A stretch of 56,487 bases of DNA, taken from Methylobacterium sp. E-066. Lineage in GTDB: Bacteria; Pseudomonadota; Alphaproteobacteria; Rhizobiales; Beijerinckiaceae. Under the pieces are notes generated by a model. That model was not told the origin of the DNA. It ran no database searches and saw nothing but the letters and a program-made list of their open reading frames with translations. The position numbers and the translations under genes are program-made. The stretch is from the NCBI RefSeq assembly GCF_022829635.1, contig NZ_JAKSYO010000194.1, forward strand, positions 1 through 56,487, in the 5' to 3' direction. Below are positions 1-8,481 of this stretch, piece after piece. Every line of letters begins with the position of its first letter. Positions within the stretch are counted from its first letter, which is position 1.

Positions 1-218
1 GCTAATCAGACGCGGGCCGATCCTCCGGCAGCAAGCCTTTCCCCAAAAGGGCGTATCCGGTATTAGCTCAAGTTTCCCTGAGTTATTCCGAACCAGAGGG
101 CACGTTCCCACGCGTTACTCACCCGTCCGCCGCTGACACCCGAAGGTGCCCGCTCGACTTGCATGTGTTAAGCCTGCCGCCAGCGTTCGCTCTGAGCCAG
201 GATCAAACTCTCACGTTG
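1..218 (-). rRNA. rrs: 16S ribosomal RNA, 5' portion (cut by window edge)
   Basis: The reverse complement carries the universal bacterial 27F site (AGAGTTTGATCCTGGCTCAG) at 211-192, followed by the conserved GCTGGCGGCAGGCTTAACACA stretch and, further on, the conserved segment before TCTGATTAGC. The 5' end at about 218 is set by placing the 27F site at E. coli position 8. Only about the first 215 nt of the gene are present; the rest continues past position 1. The variable positions look alphaproteobacterial and close to Methylobacterium by eye, which is an impression rather than a search result. Confidence 0.97.
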
Positions 219-413
219 AAGAGATTGATCTGGCCGATCACGTAATTCTCAGACGGAGCCTCACAATCGACCAAGCAGCGCTTCACAGCGCAGCCAGATC
301 GGTGAGCTCAAAAAGAGAGATACGACGATCGGCACTAGTCTCTCACTTGTCGAAGCCAAAGCTCCGACCGCAAGGACAAACGCCGTCCGCGTCTCCCTTC
401 CTCAATTCCAACA

Positions 414-426
414 ATGTCAAAGACCC
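414..426 (-). promoter_or_regulatory. boxA-like antitermination motif in the rRNA leader
   Basis: The minus strand reads GGTCTTTGACATTGT about 200 nt before the 16S start. It resembles the rrn boxA element (E. coli TGCTCTTTAACA; alphaproteobacterial leaders often have a CTTTGACA version). BoxA recruits the NusB/S10 antitermination complex. The position between the promoter candidate and the 16S gene fits. The motif also contains TTGACA, but no -10 follows at the right distance, so I prefer boxA to a promoter. Confidence 0.5.
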
Positions 427-562
427 TGAGCCGACCGGCGAACCGGACCGCTCACAGACGAGACGACGATCCGGGCCAGAGACCCCGATCACCCGCTTGT
501 CCGACTGGGAGAACCGTGATACCGGCCAGACCATCCGGTCGGCCGCCTCAGCGGTGGAGGGC

Positions 563-590
563 GTCTAGAGCCCGCCGATCCCCCTGTCAA
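563..590 (-). promoter_or_regulatory. candidate rRNA operon promoter
   Basis: On the minus strand a perfect -35 hexamer TTGACA (590-585) is followed by a 17-nt spacer and TAGACG (568-563) as a weak -10. It would start a leader of roughly 340 nt ahead of the 16S gene. The segment from 219 to about 1010 holds no gene that I can support, only this leader and upstream DNA. Its open frames on both strands are low-complexity and arginine/proline rich. Confidence 0.4.
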
Positions 591-1010
591 CCCCGTCGCC
601 GAACCCGCAAGACGCGAACCCGACCCCGAAGCCGCATCGGACAAAAACAGAAAATCGCCCGGCAAACCCGCCGGCCAATCGCCGATCCTGTCAGAAGATG
701 CGTCAGCGCCCGGGCCGCTTCCGCGGCCGGCGCCGATGAACAGGGGTATAAACAGGCCCCACAGAGCCGTCAACACCGGGGGGAAGATTTTTGAAGGTTG
801 GTCCCGGCCGACCCCCCCCCTCCCCTCTCGGTTCGGCATCGGGAATTCCCTCCAGAACAGGACCCCGGTAGAGAGGTGGGGCGCCTCAATCTCGACATGC
901 TGCCCCCCGAGAGGAACAGGCCGTGCGTGAGCGGTGCGCGCGTGCCCGGCCGCCGATCCTCTAATCACCAGCGAGAGCGCCGTGCGCCGTCGTCTTTCCG
1001 GGACCTGCGA

Positions 1011-3041
1011 GTGAAGCGCGAGCGACTCAAGATCGGCGACGTGGCCGCCCTCGCCCCCGGCGTCGGCCGCGGGGTCCAGGCGCCCCTCGATCTCCTCGGC
1101 GCGGATGCGACCCAGATCGATCGCCGCGCGGTCAATCTGCGTTGGCTCTGCGCCAGCACGCTCACGGGCCTGACCGGCGCGGGCCTGATCGCGGCCGCGC
1201 TCCACGTCTCCCTGCAAGGTGATGTCTCCTTCGCGGCGATCCCCGAGAAGGCCACGATCATGCCCCGGCCGCAGCCGAGCGAGAGCGGCGCCAACCTCGC
1301 CCGCAAAGGCGACCGGCTGGTGCGCAACCTAATGATCGCCTCGGCCAAGCAGAGCTTTCGCGCGCCCGTGACCGTCCGCCTGGGGGATCGCGAGATCATC
1401 AAGGCCAAGGCCTTCGTGCGGATCACCACCCCCCTGTCGATGACGACGGGCGTTTATGCCGGTGAGCTGCCGCGGTTCGATCCGATGAAGTTCGTCTCCG
1501 ACGAGCCCCTGGAGCGCGCGCCCGACGCCGCCGCCGACGCGCCCGGGGCCGAGGTCACGGTGGTCAAGCGCGACCTCGCGGATGCCGCCGTCGATGCCAA
1601 TGCCCCTGCGCTCACCGACGACGACGTCACCGCACAGGTGGAGGAGGAGCGCCGGATCGCCGCCGAGGCCGGGCGCCGGGCCGCCATCCCGATCGCGCCC
1701 CAGATCCTGCTGTCGCGCACGCTGCAGCAGGGCGCGGGCGGCGATGCGGAGAGCTCGGCCGCCAAGGACGCCAACCCGTTCAAATCGATCGAGGTGCTGG
1801 TCGTCCCCGAGAACGTCACCAAGGTTCCCAAAGTCGAGCTGAAGCCGAACGAGGCGCCGCTCGTGGAGGAGCGCGACATCGCGCTCAAGCGTGGCGAGAC
1901 CCTGGAGGGCATCCTGAAGGCCACCGGCCTGGCCGGGGACGAGCAGATCCGCGGCATCGTCGCGGCGCTCGGCGGCAAGACCCGCACCGCGGCCTTGCCG
2001 GAAGGCCAGCAGATGCGGGTGCAGGTCGCCCCCGGACCGCGCCCCGGTGATCCGCGGCAGGTCACCCGCGTGGTGCTGTACGGCGAGAACGGCATCGAGG
2101 GCATCGCGGCGCTCAACGACCGGAGCGCCTTCGTCTCGGTGGCGCCGCCGACCGAGGAAGCCCCCTCCTCCAAGCCGCAGCCCCAGGCGGATGCCGGCGA
2201 GGACGACGAGGAGGATTCGGGCTCCGGGCCGCGCCTGTACCAGAGCCTCTACGAAACGGCCGCCCGCCACGACCTGCCGCGGGCCACCGTCGAGGACATC
2301 GTCCGGGTGTTCAGCTACGATCTCGACTTCCAGCGCCGGATCGCCAGCGGCGACGGGCTCGACGTGTTCTACACCTACGACGACGAAGCCGGGGCCGACC
2401 GGCCGGACCTGCTCTATGCCGCCCTGACGCTGGGGGGCGAAACCCGCAAGGTCTACCGCTTCCAGTCGCCGGATGACGGCACGATCGACTATCTCGACGA
2501 GCAGGGCCGTTCCCTGAAGAAGTTCCTGCTGCGCAAGCCGATCCCGGATGGGATCATGCGCTCCGGCTTCGGCTATCGGATGCACCCGGTGCTGGGCTAC
2601 GCCAAGCTGCATACCGGCGTCGATTGGGCGAACCCGATCGGCACACCGATCGCGGCGGCGGGCAACGGCGTGGTGATCCGGGCCGAGATGACCTCGGGCT
2701 ACGGCAACCGGGTCGAGATCCAGCACGTCAACGGCTACGTGACGACCTACAACCACATGTCGCGGTTCGGCCGCGGGGTGAAGGAGGGGGTCCGGGTCCG
2801 GCAGGGGCAGATCATCGGCTATCTGGGCTCCACCGGCCTCTCCACCGGTCCGCACCTGCACTACGAGGTGATCATCAACGGCCACTTCGTCGACCCGATG
2901 AAGATCCGCGTGCCCCGCGGCCGCGAGCTCGACGGGCGGCTGCTTGCCGAGTTCAAGCGCCAGCGCGAGCAGGTCGACGCGACCATGCAGAAATCGAAGA
3001 GCGCGACGGCGCTGGCGCAGCGGGATGCCGCGGTGCGCTGA
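1011..3041 (+). CDS. M23 family metallopeptidase, membrane-anchored
   Basis: Probable periplasmic peptidoglycan endopeptidase or regulator (LytM/M23, DUF and peptidase_M23 architecture). A single hydrophobic segment near the N-terminus (WLCASTLTGLTGAGLIAAAL) anchors it. A long acidic, Ala/Pro-rich linker follows, and the M23 domain lies in the last 170 residues. The zinc motif HxxxD is seen in KLHTGVDWAN and the HxH in GPHLHYEV, so the enzyme looks catalytically complete. The start is uncertain: ATG at 798 and 897 are in frame, but GTG at 1011 gives MKRERLK and the N-terminal length usual for rhizobial relatives. Transcribed divergently from the rRNA operon. Confidence 0.88.
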   Translation: MKRERLKIGDVAALAPGVGRGVQAPLDLLGADATQIDRRAVNLRWLCASTLTGLTGAGLIAAALHVSLQGDVSFAAIPEKATIMPRPQPSESGANLARKGDRLVRNLMIASAKQSFRAPVTVRLGDREIIKAKAFVRITTPLSMTTGVYAGELPRFDPMKFVSDEPLERAPDAAADAPGAEVTVVKRDLADAAVDANAPALTDDDVTAQVEEERRIAAEAGRRAAIPIAPQILLSRTLQQGAGGDAESSAAKDANPFKSIEVLVVPENVTKVPKVELKPNEAPLVEERDIALKRGETLEGILKATGLAGDEQIRGIVAALGGKTRTAALPEGQQMRVQVAPGPRPGDPRQVTRVVLYGENGIEGIAALNDRSAFVSVAPPTEEAPSSKPQPQADAGEDDEEDSGSGPRLYQSLYETAARHDLPRATVEDIVRVFSYDLDFQRRIASGDGLDVFYTYDDEAGADRPDLLYAALTLGGETRKVYRFQSPDDGTIDYLDEQGRSLKKFLLRKPIPDGIMRSGFGYRMHPVLGYAKLHTGVDWANPIGTPIAAAGNGVVIRAEMTSGYGNRVEIQHVNGYVTTYNHMSRFGRGVKEGVRVRQGQIIGYLGSTGLSTGPHLHYEVIINGHFVDPMKIRVPRGRELDGRLLAEFKRQREQVDATMQKSKSATALAQRDAAVR

Positions 3042-3055
3042 GCGGTTGCCGACGC

Positions 3056-3141
3056 CATTCCGAGCGTAGCGATCGAGGGTCGCGCGCAAAGTCTCAGCGC
3101 GGTGTTTCCCCGGGTTGCTTCGCTGCGCTCGCAATGACGGC
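3056..3141. repeat. intergenic inverted repeat, family B, degenerate left arm
   Basis: The right arm GTTGCTTCGCTGCGCTCGCA (3114 on) is identical to the arm of a second copy at 9621-9711. The left arm (cattccgagcgtagcga, from 3056) is diverged. It sits between two convergent genes (M23 peptidase and gluQ), where a hairpin could end transcription. No T-tract follows. Confidence 0.6.
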
Positions 3142-3160
3142 GGGAATTGCCGCCATCGGC

Positions 3161-4024
3161 TCAGGCGAAGCCGAGGCGGGCGCGGATCTGTTCGGGCGTC
3201 CCCCCCGCCTGCCTGAGATCGGCGAGGCTTTGCGAGCCCCGGGACTTGGCGAGTTTGTCGCCGTCGGGATCCAGGATCAATGCGTGGTGGTGGTAGCGCG
3301 GCGTCGGCAGGCCGAGCAGGCGTTGCAGCAGGACGTGGAGATCGGTGCCCGCTTCGAGGTCCCGGCCCCGGACCACGTGGGTGATTTCTTGCTCCGCGTC
3401 GTCGTGGACCACGGACAGGTGATAGCTGGTCGGCACGTCGCGCCGGGCGATTACGGCGTCGCCCCAGCGGGCGGGGTCGGCGGTGACCCAGCGCGTGTCG
3501 GCTCCGTCGAAGGCTTCATAGCCGAGGGCGTTGCCGGCGCAGCGCAGGGCGGCCGCCCCATCAAGGCGCCAGGTATGCGGCTCGCCCCGGACTAGGCGTT
3601 CGGCCCGGATCGCCGGTTCGAGCAAGCGGCAGGTGCCGGGATAGAGCGGCGCGCCGTCCGGATCGTGCGGGTTGTCGGCGAGGGCGGCAGCCTGCGCCCG
3701 GATCTGCCCGCGGGAGCAGAAGCAGGGATAGGCGAGTCCCCGGTCGATCAGACGCTGGAGCGTCGCCTGGTAGGTGTCCATGTGGCGGGACTGGTGCCGC
3801 ACCGGCTTCGGGTAGGTTAGGCCGAGCCAGGCGAGGTCGGCGACGATCGCCGCGACCAAGTCCGGCTTCGAGCGGACCGGATCGATATCCTCGATGCGCA
3901 GGCGGCAGAGGCCGCCCATCTGCTCCGCCAGTTCGGCGTTGAGCAGGGCTGAATAGGCGTGGCCGAGATGGAGCCGTCCGTTCGGGCTCGGCGCGAAGCG
4001 GAGGATCGGCGCGTCCGGCCTCAC
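3161..4024 (-). CDS. gluQ: glutamyl-Q tRNA(Asp) synthetase
   Basis: Paralogue of glutamyl-tRNA synthetase without an anticodon-binding domain; it charges glutamate onto queuosine at position 34 of tRNA-Asp. Seen: the class I HIGH-type motif in FAPSPNGRLHLGHAYSALL, the RIEDIDP motif, zinc ligands CFC then Y...C (YPGTC) as in E. coli YadB, and KLAKSRGS as the KMSKS-like loop. The start GTG at 4024 overlaps the TGA of the upstream gene (GTGA), which implies translational coupling and gives a 287-residue protein, normal for the family. A longer frame runs to 4339 but is only a read-through across the neighbouring gene. Confidence 0.95.
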   Translation of the reverse strand: MRPDAPILRFAPSPNGRLHLGHAYSALLNAELAEQMGGLCRLRIEDIDPVRSKPDLVAAIVADLAWLGLTYPKPVRHQSRHMDTYQATLQRLIDRGLAYPCFCSRGQIRAQAAALADNPHDPDGAPLYPGTCRLLEPAIRAERLVRGEPHTWRLDGAAALRCAGNALGYEAFDGADTRWVTADPARWGDAVIARRDVPTSYHLSVVHDDAEQEITHVVRGRDLEAGTDLHVLLQRLLGLPTPRYHHHALILDPDGDKLAKSRGSQSLADLRQAGGTPEQIRARLGFA

Positions 4025-4302
4025 CCGTCGCGGTGGCGCAGGCAGCGCGGCTCGGCGGTCTGGCAGGCGATGCCGGGCAGCGAGCAGGCCGGGCCTTCGG
4101 CCAGGCGCTGGCAGACGCGGCAGCCGTCGGTCCATTCGAGGCAGGCCGGGTCGTCGGCGACCGAGCGCGCCGGGACGGCGTGCCGGGTAGGCAGGAGCTC
4201 GCCGAGCAGCACCGTCGCGACCACGAGGATCGCGATGCCCCAGGCAGCGAGGGCGCCGCTCGAGGAGCGCGGTGCGGGTGGCTGAGTGGCGGCTGTCGAC
4301 AT
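4021..4302 (-). CDS. small six-cysteine membrane protein, unknown function
   Basis: 93 residues. One transmembrane segment (about residues 17-36, GALAAWGIAILVVATVLLGE) is followed by a C-terminal tail with six cysteines (54, 61, 64, 73, 80, 87), including a CRVC pair. The tail is probably outside the cytoplasm and disulfide-bonded, or it could bind a metal. The stop overlaps the gluQ start by 4 nt, so both are made from one transcript. I do not recognise the family. The spaced cysteines and strong bias toward this frame make a real gene likely. Confidence 0.75.
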   Translation of the reverse strand: MSTAATQPPAPRSSSGALAAWGIAILVVATVLLGELLPTRHAVPARSVADDPACLEWTDGCRVCQRLAEGPACSLPGIACQTAEPRCLRHRDG

Positions 4303-4416
4303 GGGCTTTCTGTTGGCGTGGGGAGCGGCCCGCTGTCAACGCGGGAGCGGCGGGGCTCGAGCATCGTCCCGAGAGGGGACCGCCGGCTTTCGGAGGAAGA
4401 CGATGGGAATCAGAAA

Positions 4417-4487
4417 GCTAGAGCGCTCTCCAACGAAGTGGCTCCGGTTCGTCGCAAGAGAGCGCGTCAAAACAAGAGTTTAGAGGC
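4417..4487. repeat. dispersed Rhizobiales-type palindromic unit
   Basis: The segment has the pattern ctagagcg...gaagtggctccgg...caagagagcgcgtcaaaacaagagttta. It resembles, with changes, the palindromic unit common between genes of Rhizobiales (agagcatgat...aaagtgggaaccgg...catgctcaaacaag). Arms around GAGCGCTC and GAGAGCGCG can pair imperfectly. It lies in the gap between the six-cysteine protein gene and the histidine kinase gene. The match is from memory of the consensus. Confidence 0.5.
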
Positions 4488-4517
4488 GTGACCCGACCCA
4501 ACGTGGTCGGGCACGGC

Positions 4518-4562
4518 CCTAGCGTGTCGTGCCGGTTCCGATATCCGGCACGACACGCTAGG
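4518..4562 (-). terminator. perfect 18-bp inverted repeat at the end of the histidine kinase gene
   Basis: Arms 4518-4535 and 4545-4562 pair perfectly over 18 bp (cctagcgtgtcgtgccgg and its complement) around a 9-nt loop. The right arm contains the kinase stop codon (TAG, complement of 4558-4560). It probably ends or stabilises the minus-strand transcript. There is no T-run, so it is not a classical intrinsic terminator. Confidence 0.55.
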
Positions 4563-6594
4563 CGGCCTGTGCGGTGCGGCGCTCCAGCAGGGCCGGAAGC
4601 AGCTTCAGATTGAGGGGCTTGGCCAGGAACCCGTCGAACCCGGCCGCGTGGGCGGCGATCTCGTCCTCGCGGCCGGCATTGGCGGTGAGCGCCACGAGGT
4701 GCAGCCGCGTCCCCTCCCCGGCCGCTTCCGCGGCGCGGATGCGGCGGGCGGTCTCGTGGCCGTCGAGGCGGGGCATCCGCACGTCGATCAGGGCGAGGTC
4801 GAACGGGCCATCCGAGGCCAGCCGCTCCAGCGCCTCGACCCCGTCGACCGCCTGGACGACCTCGGCGCCGAGGCGCTCCAGGGCACGGGTCGCGAGCAGC
4901 GCGTTGATCGGGTTGTCCTCGGCGAGCAGGATCCGCTGGCCGGTCCCGGTCCGCGCCGGGGCGGGAGCCGGGAGGGTGCTGGATTCGACCGCGACCGGCG
5001 GGGCGAGCAGCCGCTCGAACAGCGAGCGGGCCCGGATCGGCTTGATCAGGTAGCCGTCGAAGCCGGCCGCGCCCGGCGCTCCGAAGCCGCGGCGGTCGAA
5101 GGGCGAGAGCAGGACGAGGCTGCAGCGCACCCCGCAGGCGCGGGCGGCGTCGGCGATCTGGCGGACCGCCGCGTCGCCCAGCGCCCGGTCGGCCAGGACC
5201 GCGTCGAAGGCCGCGCCCGACAGGGCGTCGAGGCCGTCCTCCAGGGTGCCGACGATCACGGTGGCCGCCCCGGCCCGGGACAGGCTGCGGGCGAGATAGG
5301 GGGCCTGATAGGGCGAATCGGCCACGATCAGGCAGCGCCGGCCTTCGAGCCCCGGCAACGGGGCAGGGTTGGCACGCGCGCCCTCGGCCTCCGGCAGCGG
5401 CAGGACGACCCGGAAGGTCGAGCCGCGGCCGACACGCGACTCCGCCTCGATCCGCCCGCCCATGCGGGTCACGAGCCGGCGGGTGATGGCGAGACCCAGG
5501 CCGGTGCCCTCATGGCTGCGGCTGGCGCTGCCGTCGCCCTGCTCGAATTCCTCGAACAGGATCGGCAACCGATCCTCCGGGATGCCGGGGCCGGTGTCAG
5601 AGACGGAGAGCACCGCCTCCCCGCCCCCGGCGTCGGTGCGGACGAAGCTGAGGCTCACCCCGACGCCGCCCCGCGCGGTAAACTTGATGGCGTTGCCGGC
5701 GAGGTTGATCAGGATCTGCCGCACCCGGTCGGCATCGCCGACGAGCCCGTGCGGGAAGCTTTCCGTGACGTCGAGGGCGATCTCGATGCCCTTGTCCTGT
5801 GCCCGCGGGGCCAGCAGCTCCACGACGCTCTCGGCCAAAGCCGGCAGGTCGAAGGGTTCGGCCGCGAGGTCGAGGCGACCGGCCTCGATCCGGGAGAAGT
5901 CGAGCACGCCGTCGATCAGCCCGAGCAGGGCCTGGCCGCTGGTGCGCACGGCCTCGACATAGGTCCGCTGCTCCAGGTCGAGGGCAGTGCCGAGCACAAG
6001 CTCGGCCATGCCGAGGATGCCGTTGAGCGGGGTGCGCATCTCGTGGCTGACGGTGGCGAGGAAGCGCGACTTCGCCACGCTGGCGGCCTCGGCGCGTTCC
6101 AGCGCCGCGTCGCGGCTGCGCAAAGCCTCGACCCGGGCGGTGACGTCGCGGCCGGCGCGCAGCCAGTGCATCGCGTCGCCATGGGCCACCGGCATCTCCA
6201 CGAAGGCGAACCAGCGCACCTGGCCGTCCACCGAGCGGACCTGCGCCTCCATGCGGCGGACCCCGTCCTCGCCGACCTCGACCTCGCGCCGCTCCAGGAT
6301 CTCGAGATCGATCTGCGCGCCGAGCAGGTCGATGGCCGGACGGCCGAGCAGCTGGGCGTAATCGTCGTTGGCGTAGGTGATCCGCCCGCGGGCGTCGCGC
6401 TGAACGATCACCTCGGTGGTGGCCGCGACCAGAGCGCGGTAGCGGTCTTCGCTCTCGCTGATCCGCCAGATCCGGTCGTGCAGCCGCTCGGCCTCGGCCT
6501 CGTCCGGGGCGGAGCGCCGGGCCCGCCAATGACCGAGCGCGAGCGCCGCCGCGATCAGCAGGGCCAGCATGAGCGCGATATCCTTGACGACCAT
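4558..6594 (-). CDS. hybrid sensor histidine kinase with PAS and two receiver domains
   Basis: 678 residues. Order: one N-terminal membrane segment (residues 5-22); a PAS domain (about 45-155); HisKA with phospho-accepting His184 in VSHEMRTPLNGI; a HATPase with the N box NLAGNAIKFT and G boxes DTGPGIP and GTGLGL; a degenerate receiver-like domain (RRCLIVADSPY...); and a C-terminal receiver with LLAEDN, Asp604 in LIDVRMP and a final KPLN. The middle receiver lacks a clear acidic pocket. With no periplasmic domain, the PAS domain should sense a cytoplasmic or membrane cue. No response regulator or HPt gene is adjacent, so the output partner is unknown. Confidence 0.93.
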   Translation of the reverse strand: MVVKDIALMLALLIAAALALGHWRARRSAPDEAEAERLHDRIWRISESEDRYRALVAATTEVIVQRDARGRITYANDDYAQLLGRPAIDLLGAQIDLEILERREVEVGEDGVRRMEAQVRSVDGQVRWFAFVEMPVAHGDAMHWLRAGRDVTARVEALRSRDAALERAEAASVAKSRFLATVSHEMRTPLNGILGMAELVLGTALDLEQRTYVEAVRTSGQALLGLIDGVLDFSRIEAGRLDLAAEPFDLPALAESVVELLAPRAQDKGIEIALDVTESFPHGLVGDADRVRQILINLAGNAIKFTARGGVGVSLSFVRTDAGGGEAVLSVSDTGPGIPEDRLPILFEEFEQGDGSASRSHEGTGLGLAITRRLVTRMGGRIEAESRVGRGSTFRVVLPLPEAEGARANPAPLPGLEGRRCLIVADSPYQAPYLARSLSRAGAATVIVGTLEDGLDALSGAAFDAVLADRALGDAAVRQIADAARACGVRCSLVLLSPFDRRGFGAPGAAGFDGYLIKPIRARSLFERLLAPPVAVESSTLPAPAPARTGTGQRILLAEDNPINALLATRALERLGAEVVQAVDGVEALERLASDGPFDLALIDVRMPRLDGHETARRIRAAEAAGEGTRLHLVALTANAGREDEIAAHAAGFDGFLAKPLNLKLLPALLERRTAQAA

Positions 6595-6785
6595 GGCTGC
6601 CTCCCCGGCTGCAGGCCGGCTCGGCGCAGGATCGCAGGCGAAGCTGAAGGCGGCGTTGGGAAAAGCGCTTAACCGGCGGTTGCGGTGGTCGCGGCCGTCG
6701 AATGCTAAACGTCGTCGCAGACCGATCCGAAATCCGGCTCGCGAGTTGCCTGCCAGGACAATCGGTCCGGACGGAGACAGTGCCT

Positions 6786-8429
6786 ATGCCGGGTGAGCAT
6801 TACGACGTGATCATCGTCGGATCCGGCCCCGGCGGCGGGACGATGGCATGGCGCCTGGCCCAGACGGGCAAGCGCATCCTCCTGATCGAGCGCGGCGACT
6901 ACCTCCTGCGCGAACCGCGTAACTGGGACAGCCAGGCGGTGATCGTCGATGGTTACTACCAGACCAAGGAGACTTGGTACTCCTCTACCGGCAGCAGCTT
7001 CCAGCCGGGCCTGCATTACTATGTCGGCGGCAACTCGAAATTCTACGGCTCGATCCTGTTCCGCCTGCGCGAGAAGGATTTTTCGGACATTCGCCACGAA
7101 GACGGCATCGCTCCGGCCTGGCCCGTGGGCTACGACGAGTTCGAGCCGCATTACCAAGCCGCCGAGGAGCTGTTTCACGTCCACGGCCAGCGCGGCGAGG
7201 ACCCGACCGAGCCCTGGTCGCGCAAACCCTACGCCCATCCGCCGGTCTCGCACGAGCCGCGCATCCAGCAATTGTTCGACAACCTGAAGAGCGCCGGCCA
7301 CCACCCGTTCCACCTGCCGGTGGGCGTGCGGCTGGTGGAGAAGGACGGGCGCGCCGTCTCCACCTCGCCCTGCATCAAGTGCGAGTCCTTCGACGGCTTC
7401 CCCTGCCCGACCAACGGCAAGTCCGACGCCCAGACCATGGTGGTCGATCCGGCCTTGCGGGACTGCCCGAACCTGACGCTTCTCACCCGCACCTATATCG
7501 AGCGCCTCGTCACCGACCCGAGCGGCCGCAGCGTGACCGGCGTCGTCGGCACGCGCGATGATGCGCCGTTCGAGGCCTCGGCCGATCTCGTGGTGGTGGC
7601 CTGCGGGGCGCTGTCCTCGGCACTGCTGCTGCTGCGCTCCGCCAGCGAGCAGCACCCGGACGGCCTCGCCAACGGCTCCGGCCGGGTCGGGCGCAACTAC
7701 ATGCGCCACAACAACTCGACCGTGCTGGCGATCTCCAAGGTGCCGAACCCGACCCGCTTCCAGAAGACCCTCGGCCTCAACGATTTCTACTTCGGCGACC
7801 CGGACCGGAAGGACGCGTGGGACTTCCCGCTCGGCCATATCCAGATGGTCGGCAAGTCCGACGGCGCCCAGATCCACGGCGAGGGGCTGCCCGGCTTCCT
7901 GCAATGGTTCCCCAACAAGCCGTTCGACTGGATCGCCAAGCACTCCGTCGATTTCTGGCTGACCTCGGAGGACATCCCGCTCGCCCAGAACCGGGTCTAC
8001 TATAAGGACGGCAAGGTCCATCTCGATCTCACCGAGACTAATGTCGAGGCGCACAAGCGCCTGCGCCGCAAGCTGCAGGAGATCTGCAGCTTCACCGACA
8101 TGCACCCGCACCTGTTCGACCGCTCGCTCTATCTCGGCAAGAACGTCCCGATCGGCGGCACCGCCCACCAGGCCGGCACCCTCCGGTTCGGGGATGATGC
8201 CACGACCTCCGTGCTCGACCGGAACTGCAAGGCGCACCAGCTCGACAACCTCTACGTCACCGATGCGAGCTTCTTTCCGTCGATCGGCGCCGTGAATCCG
8301 ACCCTCACGATCATCGCCAACGCCCTGCGGGTCGCCGATCACCTGGTCGACCGGATGGGCGCCAAGAACGCGATCGCGCCGCCACGCCTGTTCGACCACA
8401 CCGAGCCGCGGGAGCCGGTTCCGGCGTAA
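6786..8429 (+). CDS. GMC family FAD-dependent oxidoreductase with Cys motif
   Basis: 547 residues. The N-terminal dinucleotide motif DVIIVGSGPGGGTMAWRLA ends in LLIERG. The C-terminal GMC signature includes TDASFFPSIGAVNPTLTIIANALR. A cysteine group CxxC-x7-C (C196, C199, C207; CIKCESFDGFPC) recalls cluster-binding members of the gluconate/fructose dehydrogenase branch, but the ligand is not proven. It probably oxidises an alcohol or sugar. I chose ATG 6786 because GGAG lies at 6773-6776 and the FAD motif starts six residues later; in-frame starts at 6702 and 6780 are less likely. A LysR gene follows after 52 nt in the same direction. Confidence 0.9.
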   Translation: MPGEHYDVIIVGSGPGGGTMAWRLAQTGKRILLIERGDYLLREPRNWDSQAVIVDGYYQTKETWYSSTGSSFQPGLHYYVGGNSKFYGSILFRLREKDFSDIRHEDGIAPAWPVGYDEFEPHYQAAEELFHVHGQRGEDPTEPWSRKPYAHPPVSHEPRIQQLFDNLKSAGHHPFHLPVGVRLVEKDGRAVSTSPCIKCESFDGFPCPTNGKSDAQTMVVDPALRDCPNLTLLTRTYIERLVTDPSGRSVTGVVGTRDDAPFEASADLVVVACGALSSALLLLRSASEQHPDGLANGSGRVGRNYMRHNNSTVLAISKVPNPTRFQKTLGLNDFYFGDPDRKDAWDFPLGHIQMVGKSDGAQIHGEGLPGFLQWFPNKPFDWIAKHSVDFWLTSEDIPLAQNRVYYKDGKVHLDLTETNVEAHKRLRRKLQEICSFTDMHPHLFDRSLYLGKNVPIGGTAHQAGTLRFGDDATTSVLDRNCKAHQLDNLYVTDASFFPSIGAVNPTLTIIANALRVADHLVDRMGAKNAIAPPRLFDHTEPREPVPA

Positions 8430-8481
8430 GGGTTTAGCTCTGCTATACAGGGCGATCGACCTCGAACCGATCGCCCCGCCC

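Noticed and set aside
415..420. TTGACA as a second rRNA promoter
   Set aside because: No -10-like hexamer occurs 16-18 nt downstream on the minus strand; the context matches boxA better.
146..568. Open frame over the 16S 5' end and leader
   Set aside because: It is antisense to rRNA and its leader; no protein features.
1329..3134. 600-codon minus-strand frame opposite the M23 peptidase gene
   Set aside because: Shadow of the M23 gene, low-complexity translation, no motif.
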